Assembly: GCF_963966145.1 (NCBI RefSeq)
Contig: NC_091048.1
Coordinates: 7,874,001 to 7,938,000, forward strand
Direction: 5' to 3'
Source of the DNA: Tenebrio molitor
Taxonomy: Eukaryota; Arthropoda; Insecta; Coleoptera; Tenebrionidae
Length of the DNA stretch: 64,000 nucleotides
The notes below the pieces were generated by a model, which searched no databases, was not told the DNA's origin, and worked only from the letters and a program-made list of their open reading frames with translations. The position numbers and the translations under genes were made by a program. Shown piece by piece: positions 22,953 to 34,429 of the stretch; positions within the stretch are counted from its first letter, which is position 1; each line of letters opens with the position of its first letter.

Positions 22953-24811
22953 ATGAAGTTCCTCCTTCTAGCAAGCTTCGTAGTCTTCTGCACTGCCTCC
23001 ACAGTGTACCGAAACAGGAACATTTCGGTGAACGACGACGGCAGCATCCTCATAACATCGCCTACTGGAAGACGTGTGGTCATTTCGAAACCTACTGGAC
23101 CCAGCGGACAAGGTAACCTCGACATCTCCGTCGCCGGCCCCAACATTCCCACCAAGAGGATCCAGATCAACGACAACGCTCTCTACACCCCGGGAACTGG
23201 TGAGGGCCCGTGGTCATCCGTTGACAGTCTCAGCGAAGAGTGGAGGTCGAAGAGGGGTTCTCTGAAGGGCAAGACCCAAGGAGACATTCTCGACGAGATC
23301 TTAAGAGAGTACCAGGGAGTTGTCGATGAGGCCCAGTATGAAAAACTCTTGAACAGAATCAACAAAGCTGTGAGGAACGGTGTGGTCAGCCCCCAGATCT
23401 ACGATCTCTTGGCAGGACTCGACCAAATCACCAACCAACAAGAAGGAATCGTTTCTGGACAAAGTGGCCAAGGAATCCTCTACGGTCAGTATCAAGGACA
23501 AGGGCCATACCAAGGACAGGGATCATACCAGGGGCTGTACCAAGGACAAGGACCATACCAGGGGCTGTACCAAGGACAAGGACCATACCAGGGGTTGTAC
23601 CAAGGACAGGGACCATACCAAGGACAATACCAACAATACCAACAAGGCTATGGACCAGTCTATGGTCAGTCGTACGGACCTGTCGGATATGGGTATGGAG
23701 CAACCGCCCTTCTTACCGGTACCTCTCTTCCTTGGTGGGCCGTCCGTGGCATCCCTCAATCCCAATCCGTTGTACTGAGCTCCAGTCAGATTCCTGCTAT
23801 TTTATCTGGCGCTGGATCTTATGGAAGCTTGTACAATCTCGGAAGACAATACTATCCCACATCCTTGAATGTCAACCCATTGTTGGGAAGGATTTTGGGA
23901 GCCAGCCAAAGGAACTACTTGAATGGCTTGTTGGCTAACCAGCAGTTGAATGGTGGAGTCCAGTCAGTTTTGGGCAGCCAGATCTACGGAGGTGTTCCAT
24001 CATTGAGGTTCGTTGTTTCAAAATCTGTCACATCAATGTCTAACTGAATTATTTCTTTACAGCGGAGTTGGAGGAAGCAACGCTCTTTTGAGATTGATCG
24101 GCTCTCAACAGGTCCCTTACGTCCAAGGCCAGGTTTCTGTCGGTGTACCACAGACCGTTGCCCAACTGAACGCAATCCAACAGCAACAGCAGATTGAACA
24201 ATTGAACGAAGTTCAACAAGCTATTGAGCAAAACATTGAACAATTGAACGAGATCCAGCAAGAGCAACAACAGATTGGTCAATTCGGTGGAGTGCAACAA
24301 CAGATTGCCCAGCTGAACGGAGTCCAACAGGCTATTGCCCAACTGAACAATGTCGAACAGGCCATTGAACAGTTGAACGAAGTCCAACAACAGCAACAAC
24401 AGATTGCCCAATTGAGCGGAGTCCAACAGGCTATTACTCAACAACTGGGTGGAGTGCCACAACAGTTGAGAGGAGTCCAGACCATTGGACAGTTGAGAGG
24501 AGTCCAGACTATTGGACAATTGAGAGGAGTACCACAGTACACCGTTGGACAATACGGAATCCCACGAACAATCCAACAATTGCTTGGAATTCCACAAACT
24601 GTTGGACCAGTTAATGGAATCAACGCCTACTCTTCCAGCCTACCCCTTTACAGAGGTATGTACTCAAATGACAATTTATAAGTAGGATTAAATGATTCTA
24701 ATAAGACTTGTTTCATTAGGTTATCCCACAAGACAACCAGTCGTTCTCCAGGGCACCACCGGGGGTTACCTTAACAACTTGCAAGTTCCACAAGTCCAAC
24801 TTGCCTATTGA
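22953..24811 (+). CDS. Secreted Gln/Gly/Tyr-rich repeat protein
   Basis: Exons 22953-24007, 24063-24655 and 24720-24811 join to 579 codons; introns are 55 and 64 bp (GTTCGT...TTACAG, GTATGT...CATTAG). Residues 1-16 are a signal peptide. Residues 17-170 form a non-repetitive head with a predicted helical stretch (about 105-155). Residues 177-235 carry repeats of a 10-residue GPYQGLYQGQ-type unit. A mixed hydrophobic segment follows, then exon 2 encodes a long Gln-rich array (QLNxVQQ, about 380-480) with a Leu or Ile about every seventh residue, and RGVQTIGQL repeats. The protein is probably extracellular: cuticle, eggshell or haemolymph. A Gln-rich 56-kDa early encapsulation-relating protein is known from Tenebrio and is a candidate homologue (recalled, not checked). 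Exon 1 prefers C-ending codons, unlike the AT-rich surroundings, as in highly expressed insect genes. Confidence 0.9.
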
Positions 24812-24873
24812 CGTGTCTAATTGTAATTCTTAACTGGCTTGAATTTCGTAGTTTATGTATTTGCAAATTGGGA

Positions 24874-24879
24874 AATAAA
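24874..24879 (+). terminator. Poly(A) signal of the Gln-rich protein gene
   Basis: AATAAA lies 62 bp after the stop codon and gives a 3' UTR of roughly 80-90 nt. Confidence 0.75.
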
Positions 24880-25714
24880 TATTGAATAATTGAAAAATGC
24901 ATTTATTCTGAAAAATTGGTTGATTTCTTGATTGGATAAAATTTTATCCACGAATGTGAAAAAATGATATAGCAAAGGGCAGGAGTATATTATTCCTCAT
25001 TACTAAGCAAACTTAGTGAAAAATTTGTAGAAAAGAATCGCGGGAAAGTTTCCGAAAGTTCTTCTTGCAAGGCAAAGAAATGCTCGCAATTTTTAGGTTG
25101 CCTAGAGATATACATACAGCCAACGCCGAACGTGGTGGCGAAACAACAGCCTGCGCACAAACCCATTTTTACTTTTATTCCCACTACAACCTTTATCCTC
25201 AGAGATGCATACGCATCTCACTAGTTGGCTCCCTATTCTCTCAAGGGTTTAGGTTCTATGTTAGATTGATCTCTTTACTTTCAAGAAAAAGAAAAATGTC
25301 TTCGCCTGGCAAAAAACCTGCCATTAAGAGTCAGACACGTGAAATAAATTCAATTTCCTTCATCATTTGCTACCCTAATTTAAACTGTGTATGTACGTCA
25401 CTGGCCGGTCAGTTGCTTTAACTAACCCAATGATGCTTGAGCGGGGAGTGTTCGACATGCGCGTCCGCTTGCCATCACGTTTGGCGTTAGCTATATCTAT
25501 GTGTATCCTTTTAAAATACTTGACAGGGACTTTAGTCTACAACAGGATAATGAGCCCAAAGATACATCTTTCCTTTACAAAAACCCTTTTTCTAATTCAG
25601 TTACGAAAAGCAACCATTGTGATATGTCATTTTAGTTGTCAAACGTGCTTCATTTAATAACTAGCCAAAAAAGTGACATTATAAATTATCACTAATGTTA
25701 AAAAGCTGACCGAA
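24880..25714. other. Intergenic, nothing recognised
   Basis: Open frames at 25065-25421 and 25391-25657 show no signal peptide, domain or repeat that I recognise. No hairpin or TIR was found. Confidence 0.45.
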
Positions 25715-25918
25715 TATAGCCTAAGGGAGTCCGTTTCGGCTCAGGGACGCGAGGGTCGTGGGTTCGATTCCGACCCAGGGCGAAATAAAAAAAAGGCTAT
25801 ATTCATCTCGTGATTCGGAAGTCACGTTAAGCCATTGGTCCCGGTCTATTGAGTTGGTCATCACGCCCCTCATAGATTTGTAAACCAGTCCTAGACTATG
25901 TAACAACATTTTTTTTTT
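25715..25918 (+). mobile_element. tRNA-derived SINE
   Basis: GGGTTCGATTCCGACCC is a canonical RNA polymerase III B box with its flanking TΨC-stem pairing. Upstream is a tRNA-like stretch whose A box has decayed. A non-tRNA body and a T-rich end (about 25910) follow. The minus-strand frame reading VGIEPTTLAS is the well-known translation artefact of B-box SINEs, not a gene. Confidence 0.75.
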
Positions 25919-26006
25919 ATTATCCTGGAAAATTATTGAAATAGCAGATTTAAACAGGATTTTAATTAGAATGTGTGCTTTTCGTAACTAAATTAGAAAA
26001 TAGTAG

Positions 26007-26120
26007 CAAAATGGCTATTTTTTTGCACACGACATGTTGGACCACGAGTGTCAACGAGTGTCATGTCTAGTGCAAAAAAGACGCTCATTTTGCAACTCGT
26101 TGCATAAATAGCTATTAAAA
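26007..26120. repeat. Hairpin element
   Basis: Arms TTTTTTTGCACACGACATG and CATGTCTAGTGCAAAAAAG enclose CACGAGTGTCAACGAGTGT. GGCTATTT and AAATAGCT form the outer ends. Confidence 0.7.
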
Positions 26121-27157
26121 GCCTATCTTGATACAATATAACTACTACACGATGAAGTTGCTCTGTATTAGTCCAAAAAGAAAATTATCAAGATTAATAA
26201 ACTGCGAAAAGTGTCACAAAAACACTAAAACAAAATAACGGTTGTGATTATTTAAAATTCATTGGTTTGGATGGCGAGAATATTTAAAGACTTTTTTTAT
26301 TCAACTAATTTTAAAAAATTGGACAGTGGCATATCGTTGGATTCAGAAAAATAATCTCTTTCGAAATCGGAATGAAAAAATATACCAAGCTATACGTTAT
26401 TATTTTTTCCCCCGTTCCCAGGTAATCTACAAATTTAATAACGATTTTTTTTTCTTTGGCTTCGCGTCGGCCCCACAGTTGTTGCCTCGAGAGCGCTGCA
26501 ACTAGTTCGGTGAAGAAGGCGGACTGGCCGGAGTTTAGGAGAATGATACAATGTGGTATCTTAAACGAAATGTTTATTCACCCAAGGAGAAAAAAAAAAT
26601 TGAAAATAAAATATCTCTAATGGATCTGAAAGGACCTAACAATGATACCCAAAATCGACCGTAAGGCCTGAAAGGTCCTTCTTCGAGTCCGCCATTAAAA
26701 AAAATGAAACATAAATAAAAACTAAGGGAAGGAGGAAGGGTGGCCGATCCTTGGAACGGCCACTTCTGATGAATAAAATACAAAAAACTCTAATCGCGAT
26801 AAGGCCCGGAGAAAAACCTCGCACAAAAAGTCGTTGGTGAGCGCCGTTGCTCACTTCCAGGCAAGGTCGATGACAATGAGATAAGAAATTATATGAATTA
26901 AAAAATTATGAGATTCTACTATGTATAATGAAAATGTACAATGCTCCCAATCCAGTGATTTATAATAAATGAATAATGATGAACGAAAATACAGCAGTCG
27001 CCCAATTGATAATAAAATATATGATATAAGGGTAAGCCAAGTGACACCTCGTTTGAAAGGTTACTTAGCAAGGAATACAACGCACTATTTGTTTCCTGAA
27101 TATTTTCAACGCCTACGTGCTAAAAAATAAAAACCCATTTTATAAGTTGAAGACTAT
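26121..27157. other. Intergenic, possible unidentified mobile-element debris
   Basis: About 26450-26870 is more GC-rich than its surroundings, with overlapping short frames on the minus strand and no recognisable domain. No LTR or TIR pair was found. Confidence 0.4.
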
Positions 27158-27290
27158 TTAATGCAACAAATGTTCAAAATGGATACCGTTTCTTTCTTAG
27201 CAAATTGCAAATCGGTAGTAACATGCATTCTTTACGTTTTGTAACATTTCTGGTGCGATTTGCCTCATTTCATGCCTAAAACCGAACAGT
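27158..27290 (-). pseudogene. Mariner-type transposase C-terminus
   Basis: Minus-strand reading IAPEMLQNVKNACYYRFAIC, an in-frame stop, then ERNGIHFEHLLH and a stop matches the C-terminal end of mariner-like transposases, which typically close with a GxHFEHLL motif. The rest of the gene is absent. It directly precedes the Harbinger-like element at 27314. Confidence 0.65.
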
Positions 27291-27313
27291 ATTGAAAACC
27301 CTAAGCAACGTAT

Positions 27314-27975
27314 GGGCGTTTTCACATTTACCGACACCGGTACCGACAGGGACACAGCACGACACCGGTACCGACACGACAGCGGCATAGGTATTTTCAC
27401 ATTTTACCGATACGGCACCAGCTTGACTCCAGGACACAGTTGACGGACAGGGAGATTGCAAATTGCAAGTATCCACTCGTGACTACTAGCTCAATCCGGT
27501 GCTCTACTTCGACGTGTCCAGTCCGTAATGGCAGCAGTAAACAAATTATATTTGCTTTATCTGTTATATTTAAGACGCAAGAGACGAAGCGTTATACAAA
27601 AAAGGCTTAGTATTTTATTTTTGTTGTCGTTCGTTTTGTCCCACAGAGCGGGTTTTGATTTCACCAGCTCTATCAAAGTGACCACATCGTACTTAAAAGT
27701 AGCCATACTATACTGCTTATCACCAATATAACAATGAAAACAAGAAGAACACGGATAGGCTCTGCCAAAAACATATAAGTGTGTGCCGGCTGACCGTTGT
27801 GTCGTCCGGCTCTAAGGGACCCACGACAGAACGCCGACATATCGGTGCCGACATCGACACGATACCGACATGTCGCTGAGTGTGCAAGATTTCCATATGT
27901 TCCTTAAGATTTATAGACCACCGGCATCGGTGTCGGCGTCGTGCTGGTGTCGTGTAGGTAAATGTGAAAACGCCC
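27314..27975 (+). mobile_element. 662-bp PIF/Harbinger-like element
   Basis: TIRs GGGCGTTTTCACATTTACC and GGTAAATGTGAAAACGCCC are flanked by TAT duplications (27311-27313, 27976-27978). The inner parts are rich in CGACACCGG / CCGGTGTCGG pairs. A 67-codon frame at 27528 starts with a Leu- then Arg-rich stretch (YLRRKRRSV) reminiscent of the N-terminus of Harbinger nucleases, then loses similarity, so this is an internally deleted, non-autonomous copy. Confidence 0.85.
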
Positions 27976-27978
27976 TAT

Positions 27979-28675
27979 TACAACAACATACGGTTATTAG
28001 TTATTTAGTTCGGCGTCATGTTAGGATTGCGCCAGCATCGCCCACGTCTCCTAGTCTTAATTCGTTACTGGTCTGTGACAAATTATTTACTACAGAAACG
28101 TATTTCTTAAATGCACAACCTTATTTGTTGGAGTTTCGGCAAAACATCTCATCATTATAGTGGTTAATTTTCTTGTCAATCTTGTAATTTGAAATACATG
28201 AGTGTTTTTTAGGTTGCATAAACTTCGAGTACCAAGGGTGTTATAATAAGGTTATTTTTCTATTTTGCGTTTAGAATAAGTCTATTCTTTAATAATGTAT
28301 CAGAAAACTGTGTCATTATCGTTCAATAACAATACAGTTGGACATTAACATTATGAAATTATAATATACAGAGAATTCAAATTTGCAAACCAACCAATTA
28401 TTGCCTTATGGATCCGGATTAATACTAATTAAAAGGAACTTTACTCCTAAATTCACACAATTTATTTGACGTTATTGCCAAATACTAATTATTAATATGG
28501 ATTTTCTTTTTGTGAAAAACCGTAGTTGAGGTTTTAATAATTTATCACGAAAGAGGTGTAGAAATACAGAGTTATTCACGTAAGATGACGAGCCTGACCA
28601 GGTAAAAATGCAACCCAAAATACATTTACAAAGCATTCATTGTGTTTTGGTATTTAAAAAAAAGTTAGTTTGAAA
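27979..28675. other. Intergenic, repeat traces only
   Basis: About 28257-28290 shares TTCTATTTTGCGTTTAG with 20020. About 28600 has the CCCAAAATACATTT terminus seen in the UGT intron. No gene recognised. Confidence 0.5.
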
Positions 28676-29039
28676 TGTACTATTGCGGGCAAAAAAAGTG
28701 GGACATCAAATTTCTGTCAGTTTTGAAAAATTCGATGTAGTTTAAGCTTTATTGTCATTTTTTTGACACTATTCCAGATGACAGTTTAAAAATTTATTTT
28801 ATACTCCTATTTTCCTTTTCCAAATGCTCTCTCCTTTTGATAAAGATAGATTTTGATTGGGACTTTGCCTTAAATAAATCTTCACTACGTGCTTACTTAC
28901 AATCATTCCCTACAACCTACAATACTTAATGACAACGTCAATCAATTCAAAGTAGGGTTAGAATAAGATAAGGGTTATTTCACATTAAAAGTCAAGACAA
29001 TGACGTTGATGTCCCACTTTTTTTGCCCGCAATAGTACA
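28676..29039. mobile_element. 364-bp TIR element of mariner type
   Basis: Perfect 34-bp TIRs (TGTACTATTGCGGGCAAAAA inward) with TA at the ends. It is non-coding except for scattered stops. The perfect TIRs imply a fairly recent insertion. Confidence 0.9.
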
Positions 29040-29106
29040 GTGACCAGCAAAAAAAGTTAGCCATCATTTAAATGACTAGTTTTTATTGCCGGCCATTGTA
29101 GGGTTA

Positions 29107-30192
29107 GTGGACAAAAAAACCTGGGACACTGAAAATTTCTTACATTTGTATCAAGCTTTTAATTGTCAAAATATGTAAAACTGACTTTTACAATCACTGT
29201 TGACAGTTATCTTGTCAGCTGTACCTAATGTCGAATCTAACTGAATTCCAAAAACACCTAATTAGACAACGCCTTGGGGAAGGTATTAATTACCATACGA
29301 GCAATTGCTAAGGAGCTGAACGTTAGCAAACATTCTGTTTTGCTCGCCAAACAAATGTTTGTAAGTGTCACACTTGGCATTTTTGTCTTGTATCATCATA
29401 CCATAGTTGTAGTAAATTCAAAAAACTCCTGGACTGTCAAAATTAAATTTTAAATAAAATGCTTGTTTTGACTGTATGTACTTGGATATAAAAAATTTTC
29501 GCTAGAGTGTACCGATATCACAATCTGGTTACAAAATATATTTAGGTTATGTTTTCATTTTTAATCATTGAACTAAAAATGTTTTGAATCATTCACTGCT
29601 GCAACTAAATGAATTAGAGCAATTTAATAAAGTTTATAAAAAACACGCGACAAACTGAAAAAGGTAACAAATTAAACAACAACCAAAATCATCCAAAATA
29701 AACTAATCTGTTTCATTTATTTAGAAGAAAATTATTATTTTAACACTTGATTAACACTTATCTCTCCAAAATTTTGATTTGTGAATCACAAGAACGAACA
29801 CCAATTCTTAGTTAACAATATTGGAGCGTCTTTGGCACAAATTTGTGATTTCTTCCCGTTATTATCACTTTTTTGTTTGTTCCTCATAATAATTTCTTAT
29901 GGCCCTCTTCTCTCGCGCCAATGGAACCACCCTTTCCATTTTTACCTTTTTACAAAATACACTTAAATAATTTTGCAATTTATTTGACAATGTCAATTTA
30001 AACAAATGAATAGTTTGAAAAATTAAAAAATCCTAGATAACAACTGGGCAATATGAAAATAACTAGTGATTTAACCAACCTAACAACTGCAATTTTTATT
30101 TTGACAGTCCAGATGTTGAATGGACTTTAACCTATTTGTTAGCAAGCCTGAATTAACAGTTGTCATTTTTATCCCAGTTTTTTTTTGTCCAC
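29107..30192 (+). mobile_element. Degraded Tc1/mariner-like element
   Basis: Bounded by GTGGACAAAAAAACCTGGGA and TCCCAGTTTTTTTTTGTCCAC in inverted orientation. At 29228-29365 the plus strand reads LTEFQKHLIRQRLGEG and, after a 1-base frameshift, TIRAIAKELNVSKHSV, the first helix-turn-helix of a Tc1/mariner transposase DNA-binding domain. The catalytic domain is not readable downstream. Non-autonomous relic. Confidence 0.75.
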
Positions 30193-30609
30193 CGACCGTG
30201 TACATTTATGTCATTGCATTTTTCGTTCATATTAGTATTTGAAAATATTTTCGAACGATGACAGAACCGACATGATCCTACTGAACATTACTTTTGTGAT
30301 TTTAATTGCTTATTATTGTTATTCATGGATTTATTAGTACTGGATAGGGCAATACCCTATAAACGTATGTCGACTTTGAAAAAACATATCACAGACTTCG
30401 GTACCTTTCCCCATTTCATTCTAACCTGTATTTAAAATATGTTTCTCTCTGTTATTACAATGCGTATGTCGTTTTGATGTTTCGCAAATGTCAATTTTGA
30501 AGTTTGAAATTAATTCAAAAGTCTGAACCTGTGGTCTGAACTGTCATAAAACTTGATGTTTTAATTTCTAACATTATTCTTGCTTTCGTAAAATAGAATA
30601 ATTGCAATA
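30193..30609. other. Intergenic, nothing recognised
   Basis: AT-rich spacer before the THAP-like frame. Confidence 0.5.
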
Positions 30610-30790
30610 ATGAAAACCTGCAGAATTTGTTCTACTCCTTATAGTTCTTCAAGACAAGACTTATCTTTTCACTTGTATGTACCTAAAATAGACGATTCTT
30701 TACAAATACCCAAGACCTGGGTACAAAAATGATTTCAGTTTTCCAAAAGAAACAAATGGATATCAGTGTGGATGAGTTTGGTGCAGAGGT
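30610..30790 (+). pseudogene. Possible THAP zinc-finger fragment
   Basis: ATG at 30610 opens a 40-codon frame MKTCRICSTPYSSS...LSFHLYVP...TW that fits the start of a THAP (C2CH) zinc finger: Cys-x2-Cys, then SFH and a Trp. A TGA follows, and the continuation FSKRNKW lies in another frame. A splice-donor-like GAGGTAAAT occurs near 30789. It could be a remnant of a P-element-type transposase or the broken first exon of a THAP gene. The closing Cys-x2-His pair was not found. Confidence 0.35.
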
Positions 30791-31399
30791 AAATCTCACT
30801 TATAAATAGGCCCAATTCAAAGTAAAATTTTTAGTTTAATTATTTCTTTAAAAGCGTCAGCATGGAAACTGAGTGAAAAAGGCAAACTTGTAGTGTAGCG
30901 AAATTTTGTCAAGCCATAAAGTTATGTAATAACTTGTAATAAGTTGTGTTCAAAAGTTTTTTTATTGCAAAAATAGATATATGTACCTCGGTTTTTTCTT
31001 AAATGACTAGATAATATTATTATTTAATATAAAACAGTGCTAGGTTTTGTAATTTTTACAAAAATAAAGTTAACAGAGGGTTGAAAAATTTGCATGTAAA
31101 ACCCTATGGCCAGTCTTAAAAAAACTCACTGTATGTATACTCATATCATGTACATAAATAGAGTATAATTTATAAATGCCGTATGTCATTTTAATTTACC
31201 CTTGTAAATAAAATTGTTTCTCCCTCTCATGAGTGTATTTATTGCCAATTTCAAGCAAAATACTCGTCATTATAATCTTGTCCGGCTACCACCCGTCGAC
31301 TACCTATCGCAGTAATCCCCCATAACCTCGGGAGGAACTCGTCCGTTAAAAAGGGTTATGCAGGTAAAGAAGTGACCACCGGGAGGAACTCGGATACGC
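30791..31399. other. Intergenic, nothing recognised
   Basis: AT-rich, without repeats shared with the rest of the window apart from a short GC-rich patch at 31280-31395. Confidence 0.5.
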
Positions 31400-31725
31400 C
31401 CCATGGGCTTCAAGGGTAAACTGTCAAAATATTTTTTTTCAAATGGGATTACATATTTTTTTAAATTTTTGTTCTGAAAACAACAATGTATCACAAGTAT
31501 ACACTTAAATACCAAAAATTCACAAAAAAACAAAAAAAAAATGTAAAAAAACGCTACTATCGTTTATGTTCCATTTTGCGCTAAACATTGGCGGCATATC
31601 TGCGCAATCCTAAATGTTAGGTATTATTTGTCATTTGTTTTTCCAGCTACCTTAATTTGGTTATTACATTGTAACGCAATGCTCGTCATTTGCTTCAAAA
31701 GTTAGTGTTATTTTTTTATGTGATA
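31400..31725. repeat. Partial copy of the 0.72-kb long-TIR MITE
   Basis: GGGCTTCAAGGGTAAACTGTC through the central ATGTTCCATTTTGCGC and ACCTTAATTTGGTTATTAC blocks match 17818-18538 and 35299-36026. Both TIR termini are missing, and the central part is inverted relative to the flank, so the copy is rearranged. Confidence 0.8.
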
Positions 31726-33414
31726 AATATATTTATTCAGATAAATGACAAATTGAAGTTTTCTTTTCATTTTATTTATTTCCCTAACTCTGTCAACAGT
31801 CTCTGAAATACATATTGACCGTCGCCCATTTCCACTTTTTCACTTCCTGTTTTACGAAATATTCGACAGCAAATGAAGCTAGCCAAATGTTAACGGCAAC
31901 AAAAGCAAACACAAGGTCACCTAACCACAGATTTTTTGAACACACGTTATAAGCAATATTTTATAGAACATGCATAAAATTTATGTTTTTTTATTTACAT
32001 TAATTAATTATAACTTCATCTACTGAAACGTATTTGTTCTCGTACCTATTTGTCAATTAAGAAAAAAAAAGTATTTTGTGATTTTATTGCTGAAATACAG
32101 TGCGTAATTTAAACAATTTAGCCTAATGCATTACCCCAAAATCAATAATTATAAATAGACTAGCTATCGACGGGTATTTACAAATCAATTAAAGAGAAAA
32201 CCAGTGCTAATATGCTTATTTACAAAGCGATTACGTACAAACTAACGCTCGAAATCCGTTTGGTAAAATGTTTATTTTATTAATAGAAATGTGGTCAAAA
32301 ATTGAGAAGCACGTAATCAAACCGGCATAATACTGCCAACAAAGGTAATAAGTCACTCTTATGTAAGTTGGCGCAAAGTGAGTGTTGACCAAGGTCTTTT
32401 ACAATGAGACATTATTCATCGAAGCCATGAAATAAATTATTGAATCCTCTTTGAGAAATCCCCCTTTCCCAAAAATGCAGAAGAGATCATATGAACCTGT
32501 TTATAGCGAATATGCTAATGAATTGTCAAATAGTGTAATTCGGTAATACCTACTCTCATCATTCTTAAAAATTAACAGTAACATTTTTTTAAATGTTTTG
32601 ATAAAATGGAATAAATTCTTAATTTTATACTTTATATGCGGATTAAAGAGTGCCCCGCATGATTATTCATGACTTTCGGAAAATATGTATTTATTTATAG
32701 AAATTTTCAAGGAATTCAAAATTTCTTTAGCTATAACCCAACCCGAGCGGGTTTATCCAATTTATTAGTTTGTAATACAAAGTAAACGCGGAAACGCGGT
32801 GTTATATAATTTTCGCCAGAGCTTTTACAAATTGTTTGCAGAACAAGTAATTTACATTTACCTGAGAGTATGATTTATAGTTATGCTGCCTCTGCTAATT
32901 AGAAGGAACCCAGAAAAAAGTGATTACTAGATCCATTAAAAATATTCCATTATGTACTTGACATTAGTAATTAAGTCACCCTTCTTGGAAATATGTAACT
33001 ATCCTTTAAGGTTCGTCGTTAAATTCTGATTAAAAAAGTACTTTCCTGCCACTCATTTTCCGGACAATGGCGGAGATAAATGAGTAATTTGTTGAAGTAC
33101 TTGCTCCAGGACTCTTCAGAAGAAGCTAGGGATTGTCAAAATGGGCTTCTTGTTTTATTTTTGTCTAAAAATTTGTACGCAGAATATTCACTTGTGTGAA
33201 TGAGTTATTTCATGTTAGTGTCCCGGATTTGATGGTCTGGCACAAAACAGTGTTCGTACCCGGTAACATTAAAATCCCGTGTATGATGTCACTCCTTGTG
33301 GTTGTGCTGTCTGAAGGAATGCCATTTATTCCATCCACTTCTAGGAGAATTCTAGAATACCGCGGACGAGGTCACCTTTGCTAAACAAGACCATAGACTA
33401 CAACTTAGAATGTT
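31726..33414. other. Intergenic, nothing recognised
   Basis: The longest repeat-poor stretch of the window (about 1.7 kb). No convincing open frame, hairpin or splice pattern was found. The small frame at 33196-33384 is unrecognised. Confidence 0.5.
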
Positions 33415-33915
33415 ATTTTTTATAAATTCGCGAGAAATATCAATCTTTATCGTCAAACAGCAAGACGTCTACTCCGATCTTTAAGAAATTAAAGCTGGAG
33501 TACCACAGAGTAGTGTTTTGGGCCCGACCCTTTATCTTCTCTACACGAGTGGTTCTCCCGAGTTAGATAATAATTATACTCTAGTCACTTTCGCCGACGA
33601 CATTGCATCCAAAAGTTACAAATAGATTAGAAAAAGCGATAAATCAATCAAATTGAATGAGAGTAAATCTATTCATATCTATTGATTTCACTAATAGCAA
33701 ACTACAACATATACCACTAAATATGAACGACCAGGAAGTCTCATATGCCAACACAACCAAATACCTTGCCTTAACATTAGACATGAGCTTCGCTGGAAAG
33801 CTCATGTGAAGAAAAAAAAAGAACAACTGGGTATCAGATATAAAAAAAATTACTGTGTTCTGGAAAGAAACTCAGCTTTGTCAACACATAATAAGCTTCT
33901 TCACCTCACCAATTG
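33415..33915 (+). pseudogene. Jockey-type LINE reverse transcriptase fragment
   Basis: The plus strand reads EIKAGVPQSSVLGPTLYLLY and, 18 codons later, TFADDIAS, the RT motifs that include the catalytic Asp pair. After frameshifts it continues with a thumb-like region (ESKSIHI, then RWKAHVKKKKEQLG and RNSALSTHNKLL). Jockey-clade LINEs have this order. The endonuclease and most of the RT are missing; several stops occur. Confidence 0.75.
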
Positions 33916-33941
33916 GTGTAATGTGTGATAAACAATATATA

Positions 33942-34429
33942 CAGTGAGCGGCAAAAGTATGGAATAAATGTATTAAAAATTAAACAAAATTTTTTTCAAA
34001 AAAATCTTTGGGCAGGTCAATTTTAGTTTATAAAAATACATATTTTAGTACAAAATAAAATTCCAAACAGTCATTTGTTTTCGAGTTATGACGTCATCGA
34101 TACTTTTTTTAAATGGAATGTTCGTTATAAAATTTATTTTTTCCAACTTTATTATTTTTTTTCTCAAAAATTTCCTTATGTAAGATAACACCATTTTTAT
34201 ACTGTCATTTAGGCAATTAAAAGGGCTATCAGAATCAAGAAAAAAAATAGGGGGTTTCCATTTAAAAAAAGTATCGACGTCATCACTCGAAAACGAATGA
34301 CTGCTTGGAATTTTCTTTGGTACTAAAATATGTATTTTTATAAACTAAAATTGACTTGTCCAAATATTTTTTTGGAAAAAATTTTGTTTAATTTTTAAGG
34401 AATTTATTCCATACTTTTGCCGCTCACTG
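33942..34429. mobile_element. 488-bp TA-flanked long-TIR MITE
   Basis: Ends CAGTGAGCGGCAAAAGTATG and its complement at 34429, flanked by TA. Inverted similarity runs inward through GACGTCATCGATAC (about 34090 and 34270). Non-coding. Confidence 0.92.

Noticed and set aside
23470..23640. Regular 30-bp repeats that might suggest a CRISPR-like or satellite array
   Set aside because: They are in frame with the secreted protein and encode GPYQGLYQGQ-type units; eukaryotic context.
24049..24597. 182-codon minus-strand frame (Leu/Gln/Ser-rich)
   Set aside because: Complement of the Gln-rich exon 2; a shadow without its own start context.
25740..25790. tRNA gene
   Set aside because: Only the B box is good; the acceptor stem and A box do not pair or match, and a SINE body follows.
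25721..25909. 62-codon minus-strand frame with VGIEPTTLAS
   Set aside because: Known artefact of translating a tRNA-type SINE B box.
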